A DNA stretch of 64,000 nt from Ruegeria haliotis (GCF_013377785.1 NZ_JABXWT010000007.1:1-64000); one strand, 5' to 3'. Shown: positions 37,174 through 47,007, counted from the first letter of the stretch. The notes: generated from the sequence alone by a model not told the origin. Program-made: numbers and translations.

Positions 37174-37512
37174 TTACAGCGCCTCTTCGTTCGTTTCCCC
37201 GGTCCGCACGCGCAGCGCCTGCTCGACATCGAGGACGAAAATCTTGCCGTCACCGATCTTGCCGGTTTTGGCGGTTTTGGTGATGGTCTCGACGATCTGA
37301 TCGGCCATGGTGGCGGGCACCACGATTTCCAGTTTGATCTTGGGCACAAAATTCACGGCGTATTCGGCCCCGCGATAGATTTCGGTGTGGCCGGATTGCG
37401 AGCCGAAGCCCTTGATTTCAGTCACCATCATGCCGCGCACACCGGCCTCGGTCAGTGCTTCGCGCACCTCTTCGAGTTTGAACGGCTTGATTGTCGCAAT
37501 GATCAGTTTCAC
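37174..37512 (-). CDS. glnK: Nitrogen regulatory PII protein GlnK
   Basis: 112 residues, the standard PII length, starting at GTG 37512 with AGAGGGGAAAG upstream. The T-loop GHTEIYRGAEYAVNFVPKIK holds the uridylylation tyrosine (Y51), and GKIGDGKIFVLDVEQALRVRTGE is the C-terminal PII signature. It senses 2-oxoglutarate and ATP/ADP and gates AmtB, encoded just downstream. A longer frame to 37635 adds an unconserved N-terminal extension and is not the start. Confidence 0.95.
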   Translation of the reverse strand: MKLIIATIKPFKLEEVREALTEAGVRGMMVTEIKGFGSQSGHTEIYRGAEYAVNFVPKIKLEIVVPATMADQIVETITKTAKTGKIGDGKIFVLDVEQALRVRTGETNEEAL

Positions 37513-37629
37513 GTCTTTCCCCTCTGCTTCCCGGCAGGACCGGGTTGTTTGCACCTGCAGAAAAAGAACGTGACAAAGCGCGGTATGAAACGCCTTTAGG
37601 GTCAGGGTGTCGGGGAAAACCGCGCAATG

Positions 37630-37647
37630 TTGCACATTTTTTGCACA
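37630..37647. promoter_or_regulatory. Tandem TTGCACA motifs upstream of glnK
   Basis: TTGCACA occurs at 37630-37636 and 37641-37647, one helical turn (11 bases) apart, about 120 bases upstream of glnK and 130 bases upstream of the penicillin-binding protein gene. TGCAC-type half sites are found in NtrC operators, so this is a candidate nitrogen-control site. The arrangement is direct rather than inverted, which weakens the case. Confidence 0.35.
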
Positions 37648-37770
37648 AACTGCGTGAGATGGTTAAAAAGCAGGCGAGAATGAGAGGGGAAATACCGGAA
37701 ATTCACACCTCTACATACCCCGGCCATCGGGGTAAGGTGACGCAAAAGTATAATCGGGCAGAGTTTGAGC

Positions 37771-39969
37771 ATGACTGAGTCCAAGCGCCGTAAGACACCT
37801 CTTGTCGCGGATAAAAGGTACCCGTCGAAGGGGCGCAAGCCCACGGCGACCAAACGCGTGGCCAAACCGGCGGGCAAGAAGTCGACCGCGCGAAAAACGA
37901 CTGCGCGCAAGACCGCCAAGACGACGCGGAAAAAGAGGCGCAAGACGTCCGGCGGTAATGGAGGTGGTTTTTTCCGCCGTCTGTTCCGTTGGATTTGGCG
38001 GCTTGTCTGGGGCCTGACTTGGCGCGTGGGTGCCGTTGCCGCGATGTTGGTCGCGTTGGCGGTTGGCATTGTTTATACAACGCTGCCCGATGTGGACGCC
38101 CTGCTGGATGGGCGCGCGCGCGGGTCGGTGACGATGCTGGATCGTGACGGCAAGGTGTTTGCCTGGCGCGGTGATCAGTTCGGCGGCGTGATAACGGCGG
38201 ATACCGTATCTCCACACTTGAAAAACGCGGTGATTGCGACCGAAGATAAGCGGTTCTACCGTCATTTCGGCGTTAGCCCGAGAGGCGTCGCCAGTGCTGT
38301 TAGCATCAACCTGCGCGAAGGGCGCGGGCCGTTATCGGGGCATGGGGGCTCGACCCTGACGCAGCAGACGGCGAAATTGCTGTGTCTGGGCGTGCCCTTT
38401 GATCCGGAACAATGGGAATCCGAGGCCGCATATGAGGCGGATTGTCGTCAGGGCTCGCTGTGGCGCAAAGGCAAAGAGGCCATCTATGCAATGGCGATGG
38501 AGGTCAAGTATTCTAAAGACGAGATCCTGACTATCTATCTGAACCGCGCATTCCTGGGTGCGGGTGCGCGTGGATTTGAGGCTGCGAGTCAGCGGTACTT
38601 TGGAAAATCGGCAGCCGAAGTGTCACCGGCCGAGGCCGCGATGCTGGCGGGTCTGTTGGTTGCGCCCACGCGATATGCCCCCACGAACAGCTTGCAACGG
38701 TCGCAAGACCGGGCGCGGCTGGTGGTCGGTTTGATGGGCGATCAGGGGTATCTGACCGACGCTCAGGTCAGCGAAGCCCGTAGCCAACCGGCGCAATTGT
38801 CCGAGGCCGCCGCTGCGCGTGCCGGTGGCTATTTCGCGGACTGGGTCATGGCCAGTGGGCCCGAGTTCTTTACCCGCAACACGACCGAGGACGTGGTGAT
38901 CCGCACAACGCTGGACCCGCGTCTGCAGCAATCAGCGGAAAAGGCGTTGAAATTCATCTTTCAGGAGAAGGTCCGCGAAGGGTCCAAAGCGCAGGCTGCC
39001 ATCGTTGTGATGTCGGCGGATGGCGCGGTGCGCGCCATGGTGGGCGGGCGCAAGACGCGGGTATCCGGGGCGTTCAACCGCGCCACCCAAGCGCTGCGCC
39101 AGACCGGATCGTCTTTCAAACCCTTTGTCTATGCCACTGCGCTGGAACTTGGGTATTCGCCGCTGGATACGGTGATGGACGAGCCTTATTGCATCAATGT
39201 TCCCGGTTCGGGGCAGTGGTGTCCCAAGAACTACACCAAGAAGCACTATGGTCGGGTCTCTTTGGCGGATGCATTGATGAATTCGCTTAACGTTCCCGCT
39301 GTGAAGGTGGCCGAGATTTCGGGGCTTGAGAATGTACGTACGGTGGCCAGCGGGTTCGGCATTGCCAGCGATCTGGCGCAAGGTCCCGCCCTGGCGCTGG
39401 GCGCGTCTGAAAGTACGCTGATCGAGATGACAGGAGCTTATGCCGGAATCCTGAATGGCGGCTCGGCGGTGGAGCCGTATGGCCTGACCGAGCTGAAACT
39501 GCTGGGTGAGACCCAGCCGCTGATGGTCACGACGACAGGCATCGGTGAGCGGGTGATCAACGACGCAGCCGCCAAGCAGCTGACATGGATGATGGAGCGT
39601 GTTGTGTCCCAAGGGACCGGCGGGCGCGCCAAACTGCCCGGCTGGCAGGTTGCTGGTAAAACCGGGACGACTCAGGCCGCGCGTGATGCCTGGTTTATTG
39701 GCTTTACCGCTGATTATGTCACCGGTGTATGGATGGGATATGACGACAACACGCCACTGTCAGGTGTGACGGGTGGTGGTTTGCCTGCAGAGATCTGGAG
39801 GGAAACCATGCTGCGCGTGACCGAGGGCATGACCCCGACACCGCTGCCCATGCTGGCGCCCGCACCGCCTGTACAGGTGGCACAGCCAAGCCAGCCACGG
39901 CGCAAACAGGGCGGTGGGTTTGCCAAAGCGGTCGATAATCTTTTGAAGGATATTTTCGGCGGGAACTAA
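37771..39969 (+). CDS. Class A penicillin-binding protein (PBP1A-like)
   Basis: 732 residues from the ATG at 37771 (a TTG at 37765 would add two). Residues 1-65: very basic Lys/Arg/Thr/Ala-rich cytoplasmic tail. About 80-100: membrane anchor. About 120-320: GT51 glycosyltransferase (ATEDKRFYRHFGV, GGSTLTQQTAKLL, KEAIYAMAMEVKYSKDEILTIYLN). About 370-660: transpeptidase with SSFK (active Ser-x-x-Lys), SLN and KTGTTQ motifs. It polymerises and cross-links peptidoglycan in the periplasm. The proline-rich C-terminus (TPTPLPMLAPAPPVQ) ends in a possible amphipathic helix. Between two Cys-containing loops the GT domain carries an insert (LGVPFDPEQWESEAAYEADC). Confidence 0.93.
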   Translation: MTESKRRKTPLVADKRYPSKGRKPTATKRVAKPAGKKSTARKTTARKTAKTTRKKRRKTSGGNGGGFFRRLFRWIWRLVWGLTWRVGAVAAMLVALAVGIVYTTLPDVDALLDGRARGSVTMLDRDGKVFAWRGDQFGGVITADTVSPHLKNAVIATEDKRFYRHFGVSPRGVASAVSINLREGRGPLSGHGGSTLTQQTAKLLCLGVPFDPEQWESEAAYEADCRQGSLWRKGKEAIYAMAMEVKYSKDEILTIYLNRAFLGAGARGFEAASQRYFGKSAAEVSPAEAAMLAGLLVAPTRYAPTNSLQRSQDRARLVVGLMGDQGYLTDAQVSEARSQPAQLSEAAAARAGGYFADWVMASGPEFFTRNTTEDVVIRTTLDPRLQQSAEKALKFIFQEKVREGSKAQAAIVVMSADGAVRAMVGGRKTRVSGAFNRATQALRQTGSSFKPFVYATALELGYSPLDTVMDEPYCINVPGSGQWCPKNYTKKHYGRVSLADALMNSLNVPAVKVAEISGLENVRTVASGFGIASDLAQGPALALGASESTLIEMTGAYAGILNGGSAVEPYGLTELKLLGETQPLMVTTTGIGERVINDAAAKQLTWMMERVVSQGTGGRAKLPGWQVAGKTGTTQAARDAWFIGFTADYVTGVWMGYDDNTPLSGVTGGGLPAEIWRETMLRVTEGMTPTPLPMLAPAPPVQVAQPSQPRRKQGGGFAKAVDNLLKDIFGGN

Positions 39970-39984
39970 GGGTCCGCGTAGGGT

Positions 39985-40007
39985 CGGGAGGTGCCAAGCA
40001 CCTCCCG
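39985..40007. terminator. Terminator between the PBP gene and leuB
   Basis: CGGGAGGTGC (39985-39994), loop CAA, GCACCTCCCG (39998-40007), followed by CCGTTATTCTT. It is a perfect 10-bp stem between convergent genes and probably works in both directions. Confidence 0.8.
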
Positions 40008-40016
40008 CCGTTATTC

Positions 40017-41120
40017 TTACAGGCTTTCGTCCAGCGCAGCGATGATCGCGTCGCCCATTTCCGACGTTGACACCGGCTGTACGCCTGCATCAGCCAGCAG
40101 GTCACCGGTGCGGACACCATCGGCCAAAACTTTCTCGACTGCGGCTTCCAGACGATCAGCTTCAGCGCCCTGGTCAAAGCTGTAGCGCAGCGCCATGGCA
40201 AAGCTGAGGATACAGGCGATCGGGTTTGCTTTGCCCTGTCCGGCGATATCCGGGGCCGAGCCGTGGACGGGCTCGTACATCGCCTTGGGGCGACCATTGG
40301 CCATCGGCGCACCCAGACTGGCCGAAGGCAGCATGCCCAGTGATCCGGTCAGCATCGCGGCACAGTCGGACAGGATGTCGCCGAACAGGTTGTCAGTCAC
40401 GATCACATCGAACTGTTTGGGCGCGCGGACCAGCTGCATGGCGCCATTGTCTGCATACATATGGCTCAGCTCGACCTCGGGGTAATCTTTGGACACGCGT
40501 TCAACGACCTCGCGCCACAGGATGCCCGATTCCATCACGTTGGCCTTCTCCATCGAGCAGACCTTTTTGTTCCGGCGCATCGCCAGTTCAAAGGCGGAAC
40601 GCGCGGCGCGTTCGATCTCGGATTCGGTGTAACGCTGAGTATTGATGCCCACACGCTCGTTGCCTTCCTCGAAGATACCGCGCGGCTCGCCGAAGTATAC
40701 GCCCGAGGTCAACTCGCGCACGATCATGATGTCCAGACCGGCGACGATGTCTTTCTTCAGGGACGAGAAATCGGCCAATGCGTCAAAGCACTGTGCCGGG
40801 CGCAGGTTGGAATACAGGTCCATCTCTTTGCGCAGGCGCAGCAACCCGCGTTCGGGTTTCAGGCTGAAGTCCAGATCGTCATACTGCGGACCACCCACAG
40901 CGCCCAGTAGAACCGCGTCTGCCTCATGCGCCTTGGCCATGGTCTCGTCCGACAGCGGCGTGCCATGGGCGTCATAGGCCGCACCGCCAACCAGATCCTC
41001 GCTCACGTCAAAGTGAAGACCGCGATTGGCGCCGAACCAGTCGATGGTTTTGCGCACTTCGGCCATAACTTCCGGGCCAATTCCATCTCCGGGCAGGATG
41101 AGGAGCGAGGGGTTGGACAT
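40017..41120 (-). CDS. leuB: 3-isopropylmalate dehydrogenase
   Basis: 367 residues of the isocitrate/isopropylmalate dehydrogenase family: [13 protein letters not shown] at the start, the substrate segment [44 protein letters not shown], and [18 protein letters not shown] for NAD binding. It oxidises and decarboxylates 3-isopropylmalate in leucine synthesis. It lies apart from leuC and leuD (about 5 kb away, same strand), with unrelated genes between. Confidence 0.96.
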   Translation of the reverse strand: MSNPSLLILPGDGIGPEVMAEVRKTIDWFGANRGLHFDVSEDLVGGAAYDAHGTPLSDETMAKAHEADAVLLGAVGGPQYDDLDFSLKPERGLLRLRKEMDLYSNLRPAQCFDALADFSSLKKDIVAGLDIMIVRELTSGVYFGEPRGIFEEGNERVGINTQRYTESEIERAARSAFELAMRRNKKVCSMEKANVMESGILWREVVERVSKDYPEVELSHMYADNGAMQLVRAPKQFDVIVTDNLFGDILSDCAAMLTGSLGMLPSASLGAPMANGRPKAMYEPVHGSAPDIAGQGKANPIACILSFAMALRYSFDQGAEADRLEAAVEKVLADGVRTGDLLADAGVQPVSTSEMGDAIIAALDESL

Positions 41121-41211
41121 GAAGGGTCTCCTTGCGTTTTGTCGCCAAGGGCCTAGCGTCTGCGCGGCATCGGGTCAATGAGACGATCCGGCCAAATCAC
41201 GAGGAAAGCAC

Positions 41212-41739
41212 ATGTTGATACCGGGAAATCCCGTCCCAGGCCTGAAAATCGAAACTGTAGGGCACGGAACCTTTGATCTGGATGCCGATAAAGGGGAAAA
41301 CGGCACGCTGTTGATTCAGTACCGCGGCCTGCATTGCCCAATCTGCATCCGCCAGATGGCAGAGGTCGAAGCCGCACTGGACGATTTCGCCGAGCTGGGC
41401 ATTGAGGTGATCATGCTGAGCACCGACAGTACCGACCGCGCGGCGGAAACCGTGGAAAAGGCCGGAACCTCGCGCCTGCGGGTGGGTCACAGCCTGCCGT
41501 TGGCGGCTGCGCGCGAAGATTGGGGCCTGTACCTGTCGCAAGGGCGTGAGGGCACAGCCGAGGCTCCGTTCTTTGCCGAACCGGGGCATTTCTATATTGC
41601 ACCGGATCGGACGTTGTATTTTGCGTGGCAGCAATCGACACCGTTTGGTCGTCCGTCCGTGGCCGATTTGAAGGGGGGCATCAAATACGCGCTCGATAAT
41701 AGCTACCCGCCACGTGGCACCTACAACGGGGCACTCTAA
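41212..41739 (+). CDS. Peroxiredoxin-like AhpC/TSA family protein
   Basis: 175 residues with a thioredoxin fold. LIQYRGLHCPICIRQMAEVEAAL carries a CPIC motif in the place of the peroxidatic or redox-active cysteine, after a conserved Arg-Gly. VIMLSTDS and FAEPGHFYIAPDRTLYFAW follow. It is probably a thiol peroxidase or thiol-disulfide reductant in the cytoplasm; no signal peptide is seen. It is divergent from leuB (91-base gap) and convergent with the LysR gene. Confidence 0.75.
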   Translation: MLIPGNPVPGLKIETVGHGTFDLDADKGENGTLLIQYRGLHCPICIRQMAEVEAALDDFAELGIEVIMLSTDSTDRAAETVEKAGTSRLRVGHSLPLAAAREDWGLYLSQGREGTAEAPFFAEPGHFYIAPDRTLYFAWQQSTPFGRPSVADLKGGIKYALDNSYPPRGTYNGAL

Positions 41740-41742
41740 CCC

Positions 41743-42636
41743 CTACAGGCTGGCCTTTAATCCTTCGGCCAGCAGATCCCAGACCCGGCGAATGCGCGGG
41801 GTCTGGCGCATAGCCTGAGGTGCGGCCAGCCAGACCGGCAAAATCGGGATGTCCACATCCAGCGGCAGAATTTCGACGTCCGGGTCGGCTTCAACGACTT
41901 GAATCTGGCTGAAACCGATACCGCACCCCGCGCGGATCAGTTCCCAATATGCGCTTTGCAGATCACAGCGCGTCGTGAAACTGTTGCGGCTTGCCGGCCA
42001 GCCCTTTTCCTGCATTTTTTTGATGATCTCCTCGTTGGCATCAAAGCCAACCAGATCATGATGGAACATATCCTCGGGCGTTTCAGGCCGCCCGGCGCGA
42101 TCCAGGTAGGATTTGGCGGCGCAGAAACACAACGGCACATCCCCAAGGTACCGAGATACGATATCCATTTGCTCGGGGCGGTACATGCGCACTGCGATGT
42201 CGGCCTCTCGGTACAAGAGATTTTCACTGGTGTCCGTGGCAACAAGCTCCAGCTGAATGGCGGGCTCTTGCTGACGTATGTTGGCCAGGATCGATGGCAG
42301 TAGATGGTGCGCGGCAAAGACCGAGGCGGTAATCCGCACTGATCCTTCCAGCTGTTGCGATTGACCCGCGGCGGCTAGGTTGAAGGCGTTCATGGCGCTG
42401 TGCATCTGTTGCGCCATGGGCAATAATTGCACGCCCACCTCACTGAGTTTCAGGCCCCGGGCATGGCGCTCAAACAGGGACACGCTCAATTCGACCTCAA
42501 GCGCTTGAATCTGCCGACCCAGAGTAGGCTGGCTGCGGTCCAACTGTCGCGCAGCAGCAGATAGCGAGCCGGTTTCCGCCACCGCCAGAAAGCTTTGAAT
42601 CAACGACCAGTCAGCATGGGTTAGGGATTTGTCCAT
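41743..42636 (-). CDS. LysR-family transcriptional regulator
   Basis: 297 residues. N-terminal helix-turn-helix (LIQSFLAVAETGSLSAAARQLDRSQPTLGRQIQALEVELSVSLFERHARG) and a LysR substrate-binding domain (VRITASVFAAHHLLPSILANI, LVATDTSENLLYREADIAVRMYRP). It is divergent from the NAD-dependent epimerase-like gene, 84 bases apart, its likely target. The gap contains inverted and T-N11-A-type sequence around AATACACGATCTGCG, not clear enough to define an operator. Confidence 0.9.
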   Translation of the reverse strand: MDKSLTHADWSLIQSFLAVAETGSLSAAARQLDRSQPTLGRQIQALEVELSVSLFERHARGLKLSEVGVQLLPMAQQMHSAMNAFNLAAAGQSQQLEGSVRITASVFAAHHLLPSILANIRQQEPAIQLELVATDTSENLLYREADIAVRMYRPEQMDIVSRYLGDVPLCFCAAKSYLDRAGRPETPEDMFHHDLVGFDANEEIIKKMQEKGWPASRNSFTTRCDLQSAYWELIRAGCGIGFSQIQVVEADPDVEILPLDVDIPILPVWLAAPQAMRQTPRIRRVWDLLAEGLKASL

Positions 42637-42720
42637 TCACAACTGAATACACGATCTGCGTTTATCGACAATTCCCTGAGTGCATTGAATGGATAAATTG
42701 CATCCAAACCGGAGGGATTC

Positions 42721-43626
42721 ATGACACAGACCGTTCTTACATTGGGTTCTACGGGTCGCTTTGGTCGCAACGCCGAACGGGCCTTTCGAAACGCGGGTTG
42801 GACCGTCCGCAGTTTTGACCGCAAAACCGAACAGTTGGAGTTGGCGGCACAAGGTGTGGATGTGATCGTGAACGCCTGGAACCCGCCCTACCCGGACTGG
42901 GCGCGGCTGGTGCCAAAGTTGCACCAGCAAGTGATCGACGTTGCTTCACGCACGGGGGCGACCGTGATTGTTCCAAGCAACGTCTACGTATTCGGTGCTG
43001 ACACACCCAGCCCGTGGTCAGGTGAAACGCCGCATTTGGCTCAAAACCCTCTCGGTCGGGTCCGGATTGAGATGGAAGAGGCCTATCGTGCCTCAACCGT
43101 GCGTACGATCATCCTGCGCGCGGGGGATTTCATTGATACCTGCGTCTCGGGCAATTGGTTTGATCAGGTCATGATCAGGCATTTGTCGCGGGGCCGATTA
43201 GTCTATCCCGGTAATCCGGGTATCCGGCACGCGTGGGCCTATCTGCCCGATCTGGCGCGTACAGCCGTTGCGCTGGCCGAAATACGGGACAACCTGCCCC
43301 GATTCAGCGATGTACCCTTTGCTGGTTACACCCTGACCGGAACCGAGATTGCCCAATGTCTGTCGCGCGTCACCGGTCGGGACGTGTCGGTCAAGCCAAT
43401 GAACTGGTGGCCGCTTCACCTCGCGCGTCCATTCTGGCGCATGGCGCCGCACCTGTTGGAGATGCGGTACCTGTGGCACGTGCCCCACCGTCTGGATGGG
43501 ACACATCTGGCCGATCTGCTCAAAGAGGTGGAGCAAACCGGTCTGGACGACGCGCTGCGCGCAGCGATTCCCAAGGAGTTGGTGTTGCGCCGGGAACCCA
43601 TCAATGCCGCAATAGCGGTTCGGTAA
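42721..43626 (+). CDS. NAD(P)-binding epimerase/dehydratase-like protein
   Basis: 301 residues. An extended short-chain dehydrogenase Rossmann fold with a variant N-terminal nucleotide motif (VLTLGSTGRFGRNAERAF) in place of GxxGxxG, followed by VDVIVNAWNPPYPDW and the segment VIVPSNVYVFGADTPSPW, where a Tyr of the active site is likely. The substrate is unknown. It is divergent from a LysR regulator. The stop lies five bases before the convergent exonuclease-family gene. Confidence 0.78.
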   Translation: MTQTVLTLGSTGRFGRNAERAFRNAGWTVRSFDRKTEQLELAAQGVDVIVNAWNPPYPDWARLVPKLHQQVIDVASRTGATVIVPSNVYVFGADTPSPWSGETPHLAQNPLGRVRIEMEEAYRASTVRTIILRAGDFIDTCVSGNWFDQVMIRHLSRGRLVYPGNPGIRHAWAYLPDLARTAVALAEIRDNLPRFSDVPFAGYTLTGTEIAQCLSRVTGRDVSVKPMNWWPLHLARPFWRMAPHLLEMRYLWHVPHRLDGTHLADLLKEVEQTGLDDALRAAIPKELVLRREPINAAIAVR

Positions 43627-43630
43627 GGCG

Positions 43631-44659
43631 CTAAGGCACGGACACGTCGACCCAGACCAACCGGTGGCGGCTGGCGCGTTGGGCACTGTCCCGCAGAGCG
43701 GCGTCTTGGTCGGGCCAAAAGACGCCCGCATTCTGAATTCGCAGATCCGCCGACGGCAAAACATAGTCGACACGTAAATCTCCGACCGCCTTCCACTGAA
43801 CGGTTGTCGTGTCACCGGTCGAGTCTTTGGGCTGGGGGTCTTGCAAGCGCGGGTCGGCGAGAAGGCCCCGGATGGCATCCTTGTGGCCCTCACCTTGGTT
43901 CGGGTCCTGATTGGCGTCTGCTGCAATCACGAATTGGCCTTTGGGCGATGGACCCAAATCGCCATCCAGCAGGAGGGACCAAAACCGGATTTCATCCCGG
44001 TTGCGCAACCCGTTACGATCCTCGAGTCCGTCAAATACCGGCGGGCTGGCGTGGAACGTCATCAGGTTGAGGCGGCCAATCGGAGTTGCGACCGGAACCA
44101 CCCAATGCGCGGTCGAAGACAGGCGTTGGATCTCTTGCGCCTGCTCAGAAGGGTAGGGATCGTCGTTTGCGGTTGGCAACTCAGCCCCCGGCAGATCCCG
44201 CCAAATCAGGGTGGAATAATCGCGAATGTCTGATCGGTGGATTTTGTACCGGGACAGCACGGCCAGACCTCCCTGGCCAGTAAATTGACCCCAGCCTTGC
44301 GCGTCGCCGGGACCTTGGGTCCGACCGTCTCCATCCAGATCGAGGCCGGTTTCCATGCCAGAATTGGGTTGTGCAGAAAAGCGATGGGGATAGTTCAGAC
44401 CAGCCAGGCGCAGCTTTTCGGATAAGGCGATCATAGCCAGACTATCCATATCCCAGTCAATTCCTTGCAGGGCTACGATGTCAGGCTGGGTGGCCACCAG
44501 AACGTCCACAACGGCTTGCACTTGCGGATCATCGCGGCGGATGTCTCGCAACAGCAGTCCGGGGCCTTTACGGCTGAGCTCGGTGTTATAGCTGGCAATG
44601 CGCACCACCTCTGCCTGCGCTGCAAAGGGAAGCAGCAGCAGAATCAAGGCTCGGATCAT
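43631..44659 (-). CDS. Secreted endonuclease/exonuclease/phosphatase-family protein
   Basis: 342 residues. A signal peptide (MIRALILLLLPFAAQAEV) precedes an EEP fold: VVRIASYNTELSRKG, DIVALQGIDWD (the usual metal-binding glutamate region has QG instead of QE), GLAVLSRY, FVIAADANQDPNQGEG and a final ASRHRLVWVDVSVP with the catalytic histidine. It is probably a periplasmic or secreted phosphodiesterase or nuclease. The start overlaps the stop of the upstream membrane protein gene as ATGA, so the two form an operon. Confidence 0.82.
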   Translation of the reverse strand: MIRALILLLLPFAAQAEVVRIASYNTELSRKGPGLLLRDIRRDDPQVQAVVDVLVATQPDIVALQGIDWDMDSLAMIALSEKLRLAGLNYPHRFSAQPNSGMETGLDLDGDGRTQGPGDAQGWGQFTGQGGLAVLSRYKIHRSDIRDYSTLIWRDLPGAELPTANDDPYPSEQAQEIQRLSSTAHWVVPVATPIGRLNLMTFHASPPVFDGLEDRNGLRNRDEIRFWSLLLDGDLGPSPKGQFVIAADANQDPNQGEGHKDAIRGLLADPRLQDPQPKDSTGDTTTVQWKAVGDLRVDYVLPSADLRIQNAGVFWPDQDAALRDSAQRASRHRLVWVDVSVP

Positions 44660-45504
44660 GCGGTTTGGGTTGCCTCTGTCGTGGCATAGGCGCGGCGCTT
44701 TTCGACGATCAGACCTGCAATGCGCAGGGTCGCCATACCGCGCATGATCATGCTGGCGGGCAAAAAGGCCCAGGCGCTCATGGTCCAGATCAGGGTCTGA
44801 GGATTGTTCAAAGAGATCGGGATGGCAAAATTGGTCAACAGCTTGATCACAGCCGGGATCAGGAACGGCAGCAGGACACCAATGCAGATGTTCAGGCGCC
44901 CGTCACGCTGTAGTCGGGTCACCACGTCGCCACCCTTGGTGGGATCAAACAGTGGCAAGTTGGTCCAGACGTTGAAAGCACCGTTGCCGGTCGGCCAGCC
45001 ACGCAGTTTCACTGCGTAGGCAAAGCTGGCGATGGTCACCAGGGCGGCGACATAAGCCACGCTGGCGGTCATGCGGACCAGTTCAACCAATGGCTGACTT
45101 GCGTCACCGGGCAGCATCAACACGATCAGCCGGACAGGGGAGTAGGGAAAGTCAACGACATTCGCGACGGCCAGTCCAACCGAGTAGAACAAGGTGGTCA
45201 GGTCCGTGGGTGCATAGGCGTTTTTGCAGATCAGCGTCAGAAACGTGACCATCGACATCAGGCCAACAAACCGCAATCGGTTTACCGGAGGCGCGTCGCG
45301 AAATTCGATAAAGCTGGGAAAGGCAGAGTTGTATTCGGCAAACGTCAGGATGAACGCCAAGATTGCGAGAAAGACAACAATCTCGGTTCCATTCGTCGAA
45401 GATACCGGCAGGTATAACGCGGGTGTCAGCACCATGAGTGCCACCAATATTCCGCGTATCGCCGCCCCAGTTGTGCGTGCAATCACTATTCCGAACCCTT
45501 TCAA
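44656..45504 (-). CDS. Uncharacterised polytopic membrane protein
   Basis: 282 residues with about six membrane segments (AAIRGILVALMVLTPALYLPV, EIVVFLAILAFILTF, FVGLMSMVTFLTLI, ASVAYVAALVTIASFAYAV, ICIGVLLPFLIPAVIKLL, LIWTMSAWAFLPASMIM). I do not recognise the family. It is translationally coupled to the secreted exonuclease-family gene downstream (ATGA), which suggests a joint role at the envelope. Confidence 0.7.
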   Translation of the reverse strand: MKGFGIVIARTTGAAIRGILVALMVLTPALYLPVSSTNGTEIVVFLAILAFILTFAEYNSAFPSFIEFRDAPPVNRLRFVGLMSMVTFLTLICKNAYAPTDLTTLFYSVGLAVANVVDFPYSPVRLIVLMLPGDASQPLVELVRMTASVAYVAALVTIASFAYAVKLRGWPTGNGAFNVWTNLPLFDPTKGGDVVTRLQRDGRLNICIGVLLPFLIPAVIKLLTNFAIPISLNNPQTLIWTMSAWAFLPASMIMRGMATLRIAGLIVEKRRAYATTEATQTA

Positions 45505-45816
45505 ACTGGATCAGCCGATCTTCGCCGACTTAATTCCAACTTGTGCCCGTCGAATTGTTCTTTCTGACGGATGCCTATTAGCGCCAACATGGACGATAAG
45601 CGGCATTTCGCTCAAGCTAGGGTGCAGAAAACATGTTATTTCGGGCAAAATGATGGCAAAACTGGTGCGCCTTTGCATCATTGCTGTCGCAAATTCGACG
45701 TGTATTAGGAAGTGGACGCTACATGTTGTGGTTGCTTTAGGTTTAACCCCAAGAATGCGAATGAGGCCGCCATGGCGACCCCATAAGGTTGAATGCCCAC
45801 AGATTCATCCACAGAA
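45505..45816. other. Gap between the membrane protein gene and leuD
   Basis: 312 bases, with no convincing frame on either strand. The segment GCCCACAGATTCATCCACAGAATC contains two TCCACA-like words but no DnaA box match. Promoters for the minus-strand pair at 43631-45504 must lie here. Nothing else is supported. Confidence 0.4.
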
Positions 45817-46422
45817 TCACACCCAGGGGCGGGCCTGGCTTGCGTGATTCTCGAATTTGTCAATGTGATGATCTTTCTCCATCGTCAGGCCGATATCGTC
45901 CAAACCATTCAGCAGGCAATGCTTGCGATGCGGGTCGACGCTGAACTCGATCACAACGCCATCCGAGGTGGTGATCTGCTGATCCTCCAGATGCACGGTC
46001 ATGCGGGCGTTTTCGCCTTTATGCGCATCTTCCATCAGGATCGCATGGTGTTCTTCTTCGACCACGATGGGCAGGATGCCGTTCTTGAAGCAGTTGTTGA
46101 AGAAAATGTCGGCAAAGCTGGTCGAGATCACAACCCTGATGCCGAAATCCTTGATTGCCCACGGCGCGTGTTCGCGGGATGAGCCGCAGCCAAAATTGTC
46201 GCCTGCCACCAGAATCTCAGTCTTGCGATAGGCGGGCTTGTTCAAAACGAACTCTTCGTTTTCACCACCGTGATCGTGATAGCGCATCTCGTCAAACAGC
46301 ACGACGCCAAGGCCGGATCGTTTGATGGTTTTCAGGTGCACTTTGGGAATGATCATATCGGTGTCGATATTAATCAGCGGCATTGGGGCGGCCACCCCGT
46401 GGACTTTGTCAAACTTTTCCAT
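45817..46422 (-). CDS. leuD: 3-isopropylmalate dehydratase small subunit
   Basis: 201 residues from the ATG at 46422 (AGGAG upstream); a frame to 46455 adds an unconserved leader. Aconitase swivel-domain marks are [30 protein letters not shown] and [12 protein letters not shown]. With LeuC it isomerises 2-isopropylmalate to 3-isopropylmalate. Unlike most leuCD pairs, an HdeD-like membrane gene lies between leuC and leuD. Confidence 0.95.
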   Translation of the reverse strand: MEKFDKVHGVAAPMPLINIDTDMIIPKVHLKTIKRSGLGVVLFDEMRYHDHGGENEEFVLNKPAYRKTEILVAGDNFGCGSSREHAPWAIKDFGIRVVISTSFADIFFNNCFKNGILPIVVEEEHHAILMEDAHKGENARMTVHLEDQQITTSDGVVIEFSVDPHRKHCLLNGLDDIGLTMEKDHHIDKFENHASQARPWV

Positions 46423-46464
46423 GTTCACACTCCTGCGGGAGAGGGCCGCGCCCAAGTCCCGCGT

Positions 46465-47007
46465 TTAAGCTTCTTTAGTTTCTTTGGGTGCGCTCTTGAC
46501 GAAGAACGCCATGAAGACCAATCCGATCCCGTTGAACAGCATCTCAACACCCAGGAGGATGCCCAACAGTTTCAACAGCACTGCAGGTTCCGCGTTGGCA
46601 TAGGACCAGATGTAACCTGCCAACAGGATCGACAGGACGCCCGAGATCAGCGTTGGCCAGAAAAACTGCGTTCCCTTCATCTGGAACGACAGGATGATCC
46701 GCGCAATGCCGCCTGCCATGAACAGGATCAGTACAACAGTGGCCAGCGTCAGCGTGCCCTGCAGTGGGTGATCAAGGAAAGACCATCCCAGAAACAGCAT
46801 GACCGCACCCATGATAAGCGACAGGATCTTGTTGCCGGCTCCCTCAACGGTGAATCCGCCAACAACCTGCAATGCGCCGGAAATCAGCAGCAACACACCC
46901 GTCACCACTGTCACGGCAACCGACGCCACAACAGGCGCGCCCAGCACAAAGATGCCAAACGCTATAGATAAAAGCCCCAACAAGAGCCATTTTACCCAGT
47001 CACTCAT
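46465..47007 (-). CDS. HdeD-family (DUF308) membrane protein
   Basis: 180 residues with six membrane helices arranged as pairs (WLLLGLLSIAFGIFVLGAP; VTVVTGVLLLISGALQVVGG; ILSLIMGAVMLFLGWSFL; LILFMAGGIARIILSF; LISGVLSILLAGYIW; LLGILLGVEMLFNGIGLVFM), as in the HdeD/DUF308 family linked to acid resistance in enteric bacteria. Its role here is unknown. It lies 38 bases after leuC and 42 bases before leuD, all on one strand, so it is probably in the leu transcript. Confidence 0.8.
   Translation of the reverse strand: MSDWVKWLLLGLLSIAFGIFVLGAPVVASVAVTVVTGVLLLISGALQVVGGFTVEGAGNKILSLIMGAVMLFLGWSFLDHPLQGTLTLATVVLILFMAGGIARIILSFQMKGTQFFWPTLISGVLSILLAGYIWSYANAEPAVLLKLLGILLGVEMLFNGIGLVFMAFFVKSAPKETKEA

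Noticed and set aside
45790..45816. DnaA-box-like words suggesting an origin
   Set aside because: TCCACA words occur twice but no full TTATCCACA box, no AT-rich unwinding region and no replication genes nearby.
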